Source: Nelumbo lutea (taxonomy: Eukaryota; Streptophyta; Magnoliopsida; Proteales; Nelumbonaceae). Taken from it: a stretch of 64,000 nt of DNA. Both the position numbers and the translations under genes were made by a program. The DNA is taken from the NCBI GenBank assembly GCA_022828595.1, contig JAKGHH010000002.1:42626222-42690221 (forward strand), given 5' to 3'. Below, piece after piece: positions 44,461 through 56,325 of this stretch. The notes under the pieces were generated by a model that saw only the letters and a program-made list of their open reading frames with translations, had not been told where the DNA came from and did no database searches. How positions within the stretch are numbered: the stretch's first letter is position 1; every line of letters begins with the position of its first letter.

Positions 44461-45340
44461 AATGGGTCTAACTACAGGGTCAGTATTGAGCTTGTGAGTT
44501 ATGAGCTTAGGGTCTATGCCGGGTGTTTCTATCGTGGACCAAGCGAAAACATCTAAGTTACTGAGCAAAAAGCGTACCAGTTCGGATCGTAAGGGCTCTT
44601 CCAGAGAAGCATTGACCTGAAGCGATCTGGCTGGGTCCTCTGCCGAGACAGGGATGGGAACAATTTCCTCCATGGGTGCAGCTCGCTCCTCGTTCTATTC
44701 CACTGGTCTCTCCAATTCGAGGTCGTTGGCTACCTTGGCCTTTCCCTTGAGGGCAGTGACGTAGCACTTGTGGGACTCGAGTTGGTCGCCCCGCACTACC
44801 CCAATGCTGAAGTCCATGGGGAACTTCATAGCTAAATAGTAAGTGGACACCACGACCCTTAAAGCATGGGTGATCGGCCGACCTACTATGGCATTGTAGG
44901 GGGAGGGGGTTGCGACCACCAAAAAATCGTGACTAAGTCTTACCGTGCTAGGCCACATGCCGACTTCCACAGGTACTGTGACCTTTCCTAGAGGTTTGAC
45001 CTCTTCTCCGCTAAAGCCGACCAGCGGGGTGTTCGCGGGCTTCAACTCACTCTCTCGGAACTAGAGTTTGTCGAAGGCCACTTTAAAAAGGATGTCTACC
45101 GAACTTCCGGAGTCAACGAGTACGCACCGGACTTTGAAGTCGTTGATTTTCAAATTTATGACAAGTGCGTCATCGTGGGGGTAGTGGACCCCACGCGCAT
45201 CGTCTTCAATGAAGAATATGGGGTCTTCCATCCCAGGTCGCTTTGGGGGATTTTGTTCTTCTCTGGAAGCCTCTCGGGTTGATGCCCGAGCTGCTGCCGA
45301 GGTGCATCCTGCTACGATTGATCCTCCAACGATCACGTGG
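44455..45340 (-). pseudogene. Aspartic protease region of element B
   Basis: CVLVDSGSSVDILFK (near 45110-45070) is the retropepsin motif. It is followed by HDFLVVATPSPYNAIVGRPI and a linker with DPARSLQVNASLEEPL. A stop replaces the codon before QEL near 45061, splitting 45336-45061 from 45045-44695, and another lies near 44695. The linker ends at a TAG after PIR. Confidence 0.87.
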
Positions 45341-45372
45341 ATTGTCCCCCGAACTGGTCTTTCCTCTGGGGG

Positions 45373-47189
45373 CTACTTTTGCGATTCAGCTGGCCGGCTG
45401 CTAGACTCGGGAGCATCACTGTTGTGCTTTCCCTGTCGACCTGTCTTATTACTATTATTGTTATTATTATTATGCTGTACAAAATTTCTTAGGTACCCGC
45501 GATGGATAAGTTCTTCTATCTCGTCGCGGAGATTATTACAATGTTCGGTGCTATGACCGTGGTCTTTATGGAAACTGCAGTACAAGTTTTTATTCCTCTC
45601 ATTCGGGTTTCCCTTCAGACGAGGTGGCCATTTCACGTACGGGGCATCTCTGATCGTCATTAAGATCTCGGCACGCTTCGCGTTTAAGAGCATGTAGTCC
45701 CTCTGACCTACTAAGGGATCTCGGAACGGCAGGCTTTTTTTCGTCCCCTGAGCCGGGTCTTTCTTCCTCCTATCATCTGGGTTGGAGGGTTCGCCTTCCC
45801 TCTTCCTTTTTCGATCCCGCTTCCAATTCTTTGGTTGATCTCCTCCTTTGTTCTTATGAATTTGTCCGCGAGCTTGAGGAATTTAGCTACGGTTATAGGC
45901 TGGTTGACTACCATGTGCCACCTGAACTCCTTGTATGTCGCACCCCTCTTGGCTACTGTGAGTTGTACCATGAAGTTTAGGTGTGGTATCTGCAAGCACG
46001 CGTCATTAAACTGTTTGATATAGCCCCGGATGGACTCTTCTTCCCTCTGGACTACTCCGAGGAGGCTCTCTTCGGTTCGGGGGCACCGCTTGCTAGTAAC
46101 GAAGTGCGCAGTGAAGACTTGCACGAACTGGGTCCAGCTTCTTATTGACCCAGGGGTCAGGTTTCTGTACCAGGTGCAGGCCACTCCCCTGAAGGTGGTA
46201 GTGAAGGCCACATACATGCAGGATTCGCTGGCCCTCGCCAGGTGCATTTGGGACTAGAAAGCATTGACGTGGTCATTGGGGTAAAAGGACCCATCATACT
46301 TGTCTAGGGGAGGAAGTTTGAAATCTTCGGGCATGGGAACCGCAAGGAGTTCCGATGATAGGGGGAAGGAACTGAAAGAATAGGGGCAACTTTTACCTCG
46401 TTCGAGCTTGTTTCTTCTTTACCTCGGAGCTCGGGCAAGATGCGGGTGGTAGTTCAACGACTTTGCCGGCGTCTTTGCTGCTGCTCAGAAGGCCTGGTAT
46501 TGGCGCTACTTGCCTCGGTGTTGCTGAGCTCGATCGACCCAGACTGTTGGTAGTACGTGGCCAAGACGCCGAATTGGTTCTCTGCGAGTGGGAGCTCGAA
46601 CTTAGAGTGCCAAGGTGCTGACTTGATCGGCAAGGAGGTTCCTGATCCGCCGGCGAGCTACGAGGCGGGGGTAGTTAGTCTTTCCCTCCTGCCCGGGGAT
46701 GAGGCCTGGCTCCTGGAGGGGTTCTGAAGTTGGGAGGCTTCCCCTTGGTGAAGGCGCCCGCCCTGAGGGGAGGGCTTGACTGGCTTGGGAGCAAGGTGCC
46801 GAGGTGGGAGCTGTGATTGGCTCAAAGGCAGTTGGGGGAACTGTTGTTGGTAGTGATGCTGGGAAATGTGGTGTAGTACTTGTTGCTGATGGAGCTGATG
46901 TTGCTGGAACTGCTGCATTTGGGCTTGCATTGCCCGCATGCACTACAGCAAGTCATCAAGCTGGTTTTGTCTGGTCGCCAGAGGGGCAGCGATTGGTTCG
47001 GCGAAAGTTGTCTCAATAGGGGGGAAGGAGAACATTCACAGGTGTCACCGCACTCGGTGCATTGAGGCCAAGGATTCCGTCCGTCGAGAGGGGGACGATG
47101 AACTGTCCGATACATACAATGGTGGGTTGAGGGTATTCCCCTACAACATTCAAGTCGGCGTTGTGCCTGTTGCTGCTAGAGGAAGCCAT
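45373..47189 (-). pseudogene. gag polyprotein of element B
   Basis: The ATG at 47189 (MASSSSNRHNADLN) lies about 70 bp after the primer site. A Gln/Pro-rich N-terminal part (47189-46600) is split by stops and frameshifts. The capsid-like core 46247-45711 is open and contains FVQVFTAHFVTSKRCPRTEE and YIKQFNDACLQI (PF03732-like). The nucleocapsid-like piece 45693-45373 has YCSFHKDHGHSTEHCNNLRD. It ends in an Asn run encoded by a TTA-type microsatellite. Confidence 0.9.
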
Positions 47190-47257
47190 GGAAGCTAAGG
47201 TTTCTTTGAGAGAGAGAGAGAGAGAGTTAATGGTTAGGGGAGGATTTTTGAAGTCAT

Positions 47258-47275
47258 CCCACAGACGGCGCCAAA
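47258..47275 (-). other. Primer binding site of element B
   Basis: On the minus strand TTTGGCGCCGTCTGTGGG directly follows the LTR end. It is the same site as in element A, with one base more like the expected GGCGCC core. Confidence 0.85.
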
Positions 47276-48147
47276 TGATGATGCGCAATCCGATCGGTCC
47301 TAGTTTCCGGTCGCCTTGCCTTTGACAGAGCCGAAGATGCCTGAAACAAGGAAGAGATTGGAGACTTCCGGGGAGGAACCCGGTTGAAACACTCCGAAGC
47401 TCAAGTCAATGCTCTAGAGAAGGCAAGGGAAAATGAGAGACTTCAAGACCAGAAAGCACAAAATATCACATACCTCCTTCTTTGGGAGATGGGGGCCTTT
47501 TATAATCACCCTGTACACTCACTCCCATACCTCTGCCAGATCGGGCATCATCACCTCTGCCAGATCGGGTGTCATCATCCCTGCCAGACGCCAGTTCGGG
47601 TGTCATAACCTCTGTCAGTTGCCAGTTCGGGTGTCATAACCTCTGCCAGTTGCCAGTTCGGGTGTCATAACCGCCACTGTCCTTGTCAGGGTCGTCTCTG
47701 CCACGTCTGAGATGGCGGTGGCAGGTGGCCGTTGGAGGGCGGCTGTCATGTGTCGGACCCCTAATTAGTCAGGCGCGTCGCCTCCGTGTACGGGCTTCCT
47801 GGGCGTCAGGTACGGTTGTTCAGTCAGGCGACTTGGAGCCGAAGTGGTGTGCGAGGTGAAGTCTTGAGTTCGGATAGAAGTGTGGCCCGAACTGCCCCGG
47901 GGTGGGTCAGCTCGGGTTTTTGCCCTTTGCGCTCCTTGTAAGGCTCAGGACCTCTAAGGGAGAGCTCGGGTTCTTCCTTGGGGAGCTTGGGTCGTGGGTT
48001 CCTTTTTTTAGGGGAGCTCGGGACTCCTTTCCTCGGAGCTCAGATCATGAGCCCGCTGCCGTACCAAGCTGACGCTTCTACCAGGTCACTCTTGATTGCT
48101 TCCACGTGTCGCATGACCAAAGGGTCAGGCCAAATCTCCTTCCATCA
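47276..48147 (-). repeat. 5' LTR of element B, complete
   Basis: 872 bp, starting TGATGATGCGCAATCC and ending CTTCCATCA on the plus strand (TG...CA in sense). A TATAAAA box lies at 47504-47498 on the minus strand. The section 47534-47675 holds short tandem repeats around GCCAGTTCGGGTGTCATAAC that are not evident in the LTRs of A or C. Confidence 0.92.
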
Positions 48148-48700
48148 CCATCATTTTAAAATTTTGATATTAATTAAAGTACTCTTGAGTAAGAGGTAAT
48201 TTGTTGTACTATTGAAAATTTCTACTTGTTACTTGTGCAATTAAGTAGATATACTCATAACCCATACTAATAAACATTAAAATTTATCATTGCCTTGCTC
48301 AAATTCATATGGATTATGATTTATTTAATCATATCTATCCTTATCTTAGAAGGTTTTTGGTAACATAATTTGGAATTCTAATTAGGATTCAATATTTACC
48401 TTTTATTTATGTTTCACACTTGGCGGGGTTGTATTGTATCTAAAAATTATTTTAAACAATTTTGCATAGCCAAATTTATTACAAAATCAGTATTCATTAC
48501 CTTAGAAAATATTGAATTGAAATTTAGTGTCTAAGAAATCTCTTTGCAGGACGACCTGACGAACTAGATGATGTGCGATCTGACACTAACTTTCGTATGC
48601 ATGTGATATTGTAACTTATTCATCAATCATCATCCCAAAATAAAAAATAAAAAAAAAAATTAGCATTGCACAAAATTGCACAAAAAACCTAATAATTTTG
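48148..48700. other. AT-rich flank of element B, no gene seen
   Basis: AT-rich host DNA with an A-rich run at 48641-48659. No gene was recognised. Confidence 0.5.
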
Positions 48701-48714
48701 GGGGGTTTTGGCTC

Positions 48715-49175
48715 CAGTAACTTTGGGGGCTTCGACTCGATGATAAATCTAGAAAAACTTGTAATCCAAGGGCTCTAGCTTGAGAGTAATACCAAAGCAC
48801 ACCTCAATGGCCCGACCATAATTGGACGAAGGCTCAAAATCAACAACTCTAGGGGGGCTCCAACTTGATGGTAGATCTAGAAAAACTAGTAACTCTAGGG
48901 AGCTATGGATTAATGGTGATTCTAGAAGAGATTCTGTGCCTCAATGGCTTGACTATATCAAAAGAAAGGCTCAAATCCAAACTGTTAACCCAAGGGGTCA
49001 AGCTTCAGCTCGACGATAATTCCAGAAGAATATTCCACCCTTCAATGGCCTAATTCATTGCCAAAAGACAGGCTCACCACCATGCTGGTAACTTTTGGGG
49101 GCTTCGACTCAACAGTAATTCCATAATTTATTATGAAAAAACTCCATTCCTCAAAAGCTCAATGCTATTGAAAAA
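48715..49175. repeat. Degenerate tandem repeat, unit about 110-140 bp
   Basis: Three to four diverged units start with GGGGCTTCGACTCGATGAT, GGGGCTCCAACTTGATGGT, GGTCAAGCTTCAGCTCGACG and GGGGGCTTCGACTCAACAG. They carry 'tctagaa', 'cctcaatggc' and 'aaaggctcaaa' at matching places. Frames across it are not genes. Confidence 0.65.
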
Positions 49176-49699
49176 GGATCTACGCCTCTATATGACAAAA
49201 GGCCAGGTTCCTCAAAGCTCAATGGTTATACATACAGTAAAGCTCTAGCCTCCCCAAGCATCTCTCTCAAGCCTTGGTCCCCCCAAGCACTTATAAAAGC
49301 CCTATCCTCCCCGGTCTCCCTAAGCATCAATAAGATCATACTTCATGCATTCATATTATGCTTACTCAGCTTACATGAAAAAAAAAAATAGCATGCATAA
49401 GCAATATGTTATGCCTAGTATTTCTGTAAGTTCATATGCCTCATTCTTATACTTACATAGCCCATCATCACAACTCATGATTCTATATGTACATGACTTG
49501 TATAACTCATCACTAATATCTCATATGTTTTCATAATTTGAACTCTCTTACACAAACTAATGTTTGATACTTATAATAGGTAGTTAAAACTCAAAAGTTT
49601 ACAAATACATGTATTTACAATCTACATAACTACAAACCTACAAATTAATGATTTATATATACATATACATCTATCATAAGCTCATACCCTTGCATATGG
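49176..49699. other. AT-rich DNA, no gene seen
   Basis: Short words such as 'cctccccaagca' repeat near 49250-49325. No gene was recognised. Confidence 0.45.
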
Positions 49700-49707
49700 T
49701 TGTAATT

Positions 49708-50116
49708 AGGGGTGTCAATTGGACTGGATTTGGTCCAATCCGAACCAGTCCAATATGAATCCATTATAAATGGATTAAGTCCAATCCAATCCAATGAATG
49801 TTTTGGATCAATTTGGAGCGGTCCAATTCAATGTCTAGACCATCCGATCTGTTCAAATTCATTTTGATTTAGATTGGTTTCAACCCAAACCTGTTCCATT
49901 GACATATATTCTTATCTTATATTAATGGACCAGATATTGGCTTAATCCAACCCAATCCAATGTAAATTTGTTAGGAACAGACCAGGTCCAATCCAATCTA
50001 ATAAATAATTTGGACCGGATTAGTCCAATCCAATATGTCTTATTCGTCCATCCATTCTGTCCAAATTAATTTTGGAATGGACGAGCAATCCAAAACCGGT
50101 CCATTGACACCCTTAA
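49708..50116. mobile_element. hAT-like MITE R2, copy 1, with perfect 8 bp duplication
   Basis: This 409 bp element has ends AGGGGTGTCAATTGGAC and (reversed) AAGGGTGTCAATGGACC. It is flanked by TTGTAATT at 49700-49707 and 50117-50124. Repeated TCCAATCC words fill the interior. The octamer duplication and ends fit a non-autonomous hAT element. Confidence 0.82.
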
Positions 50117-50124
50117 TTGTAATT

Positions 50125-50958
50125 CATACTATGATATATAAAACTATATAATCATGTCATAAAAATGTGTTTACAAATGCAGCCTCACACTTTTCAAAAT
50201 CTCGCACTTGTAACTTGGCCTCGTCCCTTGCTTTTCACTCATAAATATAAGGTCATATTACCAAATATGCAAAATGAGGCATGTTGGACTTAGGCTTCAT
50301 ATTAATAAACACTTATACATCATAAAATCACATGTTCACTAGTAATTTCACAAAACGATCATACACACATGTACATACTTGCAACATTATTAGAAGATAA
50401 CTCACCTCACCTCAAGGAAATCTCATTGCACACCTTGCTTGATATTTTAAACTTGTGTCTTGTGTACACACTTGTGCCTCACTTTCAAACTTGCCTCATG
50501 CCTCATATCATGGATACAACCTCACACCTCGTATGACTACGCCTCGTGGCTACATATTTGTATTTGTACTCCTTTCAAATTGAGCCTTATAATCAATTCA
50601 AAAGCTAAAATATTCCAACAGAATAACATTTAAGAACATTCTATAATAACAATGAAGTAAGTGCATGTGCATTAAGGAAGGAGAAAATGGGTAAAAGGAA
50701 AATATAAAGACTCCAGATAGAGGTCCAAAACACTATAAATAAACCCCATACCCATATGGGGATTCATTAATATGATATTTATTAAATCCATTAAGGAGTG
50801 GAGACCCACATTTTCTCTCTCTCTCTCTCTCTCTCCTCCCTTCACCGACCTCATTAAATCAGCACCATCTTCCTCCAGATATTTATTACAAGCCCTATTA
50901 CTATTTCTCAAGAAATAAGATCCATTTTAGAAATGCGGCCAAGATAGGAGATCCAGTG
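50125..50958. other. Intergenic DNA with CT microsatellite
   Basis: A CT run lies at 50815-50836. No gene was recognised; the frame at 50911-50672 on the minus strand crosses the microsatellite and is not convincing. Confidence 0.45.
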
Positions 50959-50966
50959 GATCTAGT

Positions 50967-51335
50967 AGGGTGTCAATTGGACTGGATTTGGTCCAATCCG
51001 ATCTAATCCAATGTGAGTCCATTATAAATGGACCAGGTTCAATTCAGTCCAATGAATATTTTAGATCATTTTGAACCAATCCAATTCAATGTCTGAATCA
51101 TCCAATCTGTTCAAATTCGTTCTAATTTAGATTGATTTCAACCCAAACCTGGTTCATTAACACCTATATTCTTATCTTATATCATTGGACCAAATATAAC
51201 TTAATCCAACCCAATCCAATATAAATTTATTATGGAATAGATCTAATCCAATATGTCTTGTTGCTCCGTCCAATCCATCCAAATTGATTTTAGACCGAAC
51301 AGATTCAATCTAAAACCGGTCCATTGATACCCTTA
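50967..51335. mobile_element. hAT-like MITE R2, copy 2
   Basis: Collinear with 49708-50116 (AGGGTGTCAATTGGACTGG start, CCGGTCCATTGATACCC end) but about 40 bp shorter and more diverged. Flanks GATCTAGT and GATCAGCT share five of eight bases, consistent with a decayed duplication. Confidence 0.75.
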
Positions 51336-51343
51336 GATCAGCT

Positions 51344-53028
51344 CAAGATTAATGTGTATGGAAATAAAGTTATAGGCAGGGAGCAAACGGCAAAGCCATT
51401 GCATTGAATAGATATCCAAGTCCAACCGTATCTTATCCATCTGGATCTTGGCTGTGTATAAATCCCAAAATATGGCCCATGTTCCCCACTTAACGAATTA
51501 AATAATAACCTACATCTCTAGTCATTTGTCTATCAACGTAGAATATTATTTGGGTCAAAACACCGCATAGGAAAAGGCTTAAAAAAAAAAAAAAAGTTGC
51601 GGATCCTCTTCAATTAATCAAGCCCTTTCTGGGTCATCTTAGTTTTTAGGCGGCTTTAGGGTTGTTGGTTCCAATTCTGATTCTGTGGCTTTTGTCCAAA
51701 TTAATACTTGAGTCAGGATCGGTTCTTGTTGTTGCAAATCAATTAAGACCGACCCGAACTAATTATATAATTAATAATATATATAAATAATTAACTCGTG
51801 TTTTTTTTGTTTTGTTATAAAATACTTTTGGTTAAAAACACTTTTTTTTGTCAATATATAAACATATTACTATTCATCATTTTATTTAAAGCTACATTTA
51901 TCAAACATAAAGTTTTTAAGTTGATATTGTGATAAGTAGTTATTGATGTCGAGTATCATTGGGTCTAACTGGTCAGACCCGATTATCCGGTTAATAATTA
52001 GTTTCGGTTTTGGGCCTATGGGCTATGGAATCCATTAAGAATCGGTTTGAGACCCTGCCCACTGACAGCTTTACATGGGTTGCCAGCTATTGCATGAGCA
52101 ATTCATCTTGTGAGCAATATGAAATGGACCATTGCATGCATAAGCAATCTTCCCTTGATGAGAGGCTGAGAGCTGGACACCTTGAGTTGTGAGAAAAATA
52201 TCAATGTCTTAAAAAAGGGAAGCTTAAAGGATCACAGGTTCCTTAATTTACACTGAAACTAACATTTATCCCCTAGACCTAGAGTTTGAATAGGAAGCAT
52301 GCGAAATGAAACAAAAGATGTCCTTTTCTGTCCAAGTATCCATGCAAATTATTTACTAAAACATACTTTATAGTTTCATATATTCATTTCAACCTATTCT
52401 GTAATTGGTGAATTTATTAAAACATCCCTTAATAATTTGCAACAGATTTATTTATTGACTTTTTTGTTAGGAATGGTTTTTATTGCCGTTTGGAATTCCT
52501 CACATGGCCCCCACCTAAACTAAGTGAAAAATGATTAAGAACATGGACCCATTGTCATTTATTTATTTGATTAAATTTGTTAAAACAGATAATAGGGCCA
52601 AAACTGTCATTTTCTACTTTCATCTAAGAGAGAGAACCATTAAATAAATCAATTGCAAACTATAGGGGTATTTTGGTAAAATAAAAATTAATAGAGTAGG
52701 TTTTGACACAGTTGCAAGTAGACCCCTTTGTTAGAATCCTCCAATAAAAGGCACGAAAATATCTAATATACCCGTACAATTACTATTGAGGTTGGTTTAT
52801 ATAGAAGAAAAAAATAATGCAAACTTTATAAACAACAAAAAAAAAGAGAATTTAAAGTTGCAGCTTTACCTTTGAGTGATTGGTATGAAGGACAAATTTG
52901 AAAAATAAATCTAATTTCAGAAAGGAGATTGGAAGAATTTGGGTTAGCCATTCACATGAGGAGAAAATTTAGAAAATAAACATTTTTGGTCAAAAGCAAC
53001 TTTGTGGATATTTTTGGACATTTTTATA
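51344..53028. other. Intergenic DNA, no gene seen
   Basis: AT-rich. A 60-codon frame at 52010 shows no family features. No RNA gene or mobile element was recognised. Confidence 0.45.
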
Positions 53029-53333
53029 GTGTTTTCAAAACCGGACCAACGAACCGCTGATTTGACCAGACGGTCGAATCGGAAAAACCCATTTCATCTC
53101 AAAACTGTTTTTTGTCCAAAAACCGTTAATTTGAACAATGAACCGCTGACTCGAGTAGTCAAACCATCAACCCGTTGACCTGGACAATGGTTTTTTTATC
53201 ATTTTTTTAGATTTTTTAATTTTTTAATTTTTTTTTGTCTGAGTGGGCCGTCTATTTGGACCAGACGGTTGAGCTGTTTGACCTGGGAAGCAGACCCCAA
53301 AATGGTTCCTTGTCCGATCCGATTTTAAAAACC
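53029..53333. repeat. Dispersed inverted-repeat element R1, copy 2
   Basis: Starts GTGTTTTCAAAACCGGA and ends TCCGATTTTAAAAACC, inverted versions of each other and matching copy 1 at 9828-10105 along the whole length. Confidence 0.65.
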
Positions 53334-54679
53334 TTATATTTGTATACCTATTTTTAAAGGATTCTAACAAAAGGAAACTACTTACAACTATGTTAGAAAA
53401 TCAAGGGAAGATAATTACAATTACTAAACTTTAGGGGAAGTTTCATCAACAACCAAAAACTTGAACAGAGTTTCAGCAATTTACCCAAAACTATAAATAG
53501 TATGAAAAGAGAGAAATTTCTGAGATTGAGACCTACTCGACCTAGGTTTTATTTCATTCAAACAGCAAAGGAAAATAAACATGGCGACACAACTCCCTTG
53601 CAATTGTATGTAGCTTACTAGCGGTGCTTATTGCTTAAGGCACACTTCAAATTGTGATGAGACGATTACAACTTTAACAATAATTTATAGTTGTCAGGGA
53701 AGAAGGGGGAAGGGATGAACGTTCTAAATCAGGTCATCCAATGGCACAGTGACCCGGCCCACATTAACGGTTTCCAGTTTTTCTTTAAAAATTGATCGAT
53801 TTTAGAACCATGTTAGGTTCAACTGGCCATATTAGATTTGACTGCGCCCAGGTCAATAGACCATTCTCATAACCCGCTTGTCGTTACTCATGAGACATAT
53901 ATCAAAGTCAGAGAAACTGACACCCAAATTGACCCATATTTTATGGATGGATCGGATCCTATTCGATCTCCTCTATATGTCAAAACACAAAATAGGGAAC
54001 TTGTTCCTGAAAAAACCTCTACATCTAGTCACCCCTTGATCAGCATAAATGGACCAATCACAATCCACCCGTAAATTTGGGGGTGTCATATTCGCACTTG
54101 GATCTTTGAAAGACGGCAATATTAGTTTACAATGTAGAAAAAATATATCCATATTCATATTCATAGGTGGGTCCTGATTAAAAAAAAAGGAATAATTCCT
54201 TGTGGGTCCCAATCAAAAATAAACAATAATTCGGTGGTCGGTGACTGGGTGGGTCGTGGGTTCTCCTGGATTGAATGATATAATTGATGATGCTGCATTT
54301 GGTTTGCTGTGCAAATCTGATATAAATTGTTTAATTCATTTAGTTCCGTATTTGTCTGTTCATATTAATGATATGCATTTTTATTTGATACAAAATTATG
54401 TATTTTTTGACCTATTTGAAATCATTATGGATCAGCTTAGAAAAATAAATACATACAAAATAATTATATATTTTTATTTAATTTATTTATACTCTATCCA
54501 AACTTGTATAAATTTTGTATCTCAAAAACCCATGTCAAATTTGCACCACCTTCGTCGTACCTCAATTGTCTCTCGTATAAAAAATAGGTAGGGTCGGGCA
54601 TCCTACTTTACTTCCAACTAATTTACTTTTTCCTTTTTTTTTTTTTGCATGTAAGTAGGATCAGACTATTTTACTTTTA
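53334..54679. other. Intergenic DNA, no gene seen
   Basis: A frame of 116 codons at 54241-54591 is AT-driven and lacks family features. No gene or RNA was recognised. Confidence 0.45.
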
Positions 54680-55045
54680 GGGGGCCTTTTTTTTTTAGAT
54701 TTTGAGAGGGGGAAAGTTAGTCAATGGAATTTTGGTTCTCATTGACCAAGAATCCCATGATTTTTTTCATTTTTATATGGGGATTAGGGAAAGTTTATTT
54801 TCATAGGTACCAATTACCCAGGAAAGTGATGTAAATAACTTTTCCACATAGGGGAAAAGTTGTCAACACTTGAGTGAGACAAAAACGCTTCTTTTAATAA
54901 TGAATTTCTATGTCTAAAATGATCATTTCCTTATTTACCTCGGAAATAAAAGAATATTGGTAAATGCACTTACCCAGATAAGTGTTTTTCAGGAAAAAAA
55001 CTTACTCAGGTAATTGCATATAACCGGATAAATAACTTTACGAAA
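54680..55045. repeat. Diverged relative of the Tourist-like MITE at 28163
   Basis: Starts GGGGGCC followed by a T run, then GATTTTGAGAGGGGGAAAGT, matching GATCTTGAGAGGGAAAAGT of the 28163 element. Later 'acttacccagataagtg' matches 'acttacccagctggata'. The right end is not preserved. Confidence 0.5.
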
Positions 55046-55401
55046 CAAATAAATCATAATCTACAGGTTAAATCTGAAGTAAAAATAAATCATAATCTAC
55101 ACTCAAGCCTATTTGTACTTCTATAGTTCTATATATTCACACGAATGCATATTTATTGGTCCATATACAACGACTGAATCCGGTTTCTGCAACCAAACGC
55201 AACCTTACTTTTGCATGAAACATCCGTCGAACTGACCAGCTGCAAGTCATATTGGTTAGATATTACAGAATCAGCGATCACATGTTGACTAACTTTCAAG
55301 TCAATTCCTACGTGGCATCTCTACACGCCATGAGATTTTGATGTGTACCAGTCTTACAGCCGTCTCCCATCCTGCCCACGGTTCGCCTCATCAACCCCCT
55401 T

Positions 55402-55409
55402 GTATATAT
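55402..55409 (+). promoter_or_regulatory. Candidate TATA box of the second DUF761 gene
   Basis: GTATATAT, about 70 bp before the ATG at 55477 and upstream of a CT run. A plausible core promoter, but close to the start codon. Confidence 0.35.
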
Positions 55410-55443
55410 CAGACCTTCACCTCCAAACAATGGTTGAGTCTAT

Positions 55444-55444
<1 letters not shown>

Positions 55445-55474
<30 letters not shown>
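55445..55474 (+). repeat. CT microsatellite in the 5' leader of the second DUF761 gene
   Basis: About 15 uninterrupted CT units end two bases before the ATG at 55477. CT tracts in plant 5' leaders are common near transcription starts. Confidence 0.85.
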
Positions 55475-55476
<2 letters not shown>

Positions 55477-55480
<4 letters not shown>

Positions 55481-55854
55481 TTGCGTTCTACGTGGTATTG
55501 AGGCGCGTGAGGAAGGCTGTAAAGAAGTTGAAAATATTAAGATGGCTCATTGCCTTTAACATGAAGCCATGGTGTCTGTCCTCTGCTGCCGGCTCTCCCA
55601 GACAGAACCGCTGGAGCTACCAGAACCTGCAGGCATTGATGGGTTGCACAAACGATGCCAGTATCAATAGCAGCACGGTGGGTTATTCTTCTCACAAAGA
55701 CGAAGATGATGAAGGTGATGGTGATGTCAATGATAGAGCAGATATCTTCATTGCTAACTTCTATCGCCAGCTTCAGATGGAACGACAGGCTTCACTGGAG
55801 CATCAATTCTGCAACGAGATAATGAAGCGAATGGAGAAGACCTGTTCCGATTGA
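55477..55854 (+). CDS. DUF761 (cotton-fibre-type) small protein, copy 2
   Basis: An intronless frame of 125 residues, the same length as the gene at 12468. The C-terminal RADIFIANFYRQLQMERQASL matches RAEMFISNFYRRLQIERQISL of copy 1, and RVRKAVKKLKILR near the N-terminus matches RLRTAVKKVRFLL. The middle is acidic (DEDDEGDGDVND) and otherwise unlike copy 1. No membrane span or signal peptide is clear. The role of the family is not established. The ATG at 55477 is chosen because it gives the family N-terminus; an overlapping frame from 55338 reads through the CT run and is not a gene. The two copies lie about 43 kb apart on the same strand with CslD between them. Confidence 0.9.
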
Positions 55855-55912
55855 TGTTGTTGATCTTGTTTCTTCATTGTTGGAAGTAGAGCCTATTTGT
55901 TTTATTTTGTAT

Positions 55913-55918
55913 AATAAA
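55913..55918 (+). terminator. Polyadenylation signal of the second DUF761 gene
   Basis: AATAAA, 59 bases after the TGA stop and preceded by a T-rich stretch, the usual plant layout. Confidence 0.55.
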
Positions 55919-56325
55919 AGTATCCGTCGGAATTATATAAACTATGAAGTAGAAGCACTTATTCTGTGATTCTGAATTTTTTCTTTTAATTTAAGTGGTA
56001 TTCTCCTATCATACAAAAAGTCTAGATACTTAGGATTGGGGCTCCTGATATAATGGGCCAATACATCTATGTAAATTCAAACATTCTTAGAGATATGTAA
56101 AATTTCTTCATCAATGAGATAAAGGAAAATCTCAAAGATAAAAAAATCTGAATGGAATGTAGATAAAATCCCATTGAATAGTTAATACCATGAAATACTA
56201 ATAGGTTGTAGACTGATTATTTTTCCATGCAATTTGTAGAGATTGCACACAGACCATTTTTTAGACTTCTAGATGACTATAAGCTAAAATGACCACATTA
56301 TATTAACTGGAATGCAACCTGAACA
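55919..56325. other. Intergenic DNA before the copia remnant
   Basis: No gene was recognised. The start of the copia gag may lie here but is too decayed to place. Confidence 0.4.

Larger units (their letters stand above)
38165..48147 (-). mobile_element. Ty3/gypsy Tat-lineage LTR retrotransposon, element B
   Basis: Order on the minus strand: full LTR (48147-47276), primer site, gag, protease, reverse transcriptase, RNase H, second RNase H, integrase, tandem-repeat spacer, antisense gene, polypurine tract, and a truncated LTR (38466-38165). Most domains are recognisable and the reverse transcriptase still has YIDD, but stops occur in nearly every domain. The shared part of the two LTRs differs at roughly 25 of 300 positions by eye, mostly transitions, so the insertion is old. 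Confidence 0.95.

Noticed and set aside
54241..54591. 116-codon frame
   Set aside because: Composition follows local AT content and no domain, homologue or promoter was seen.
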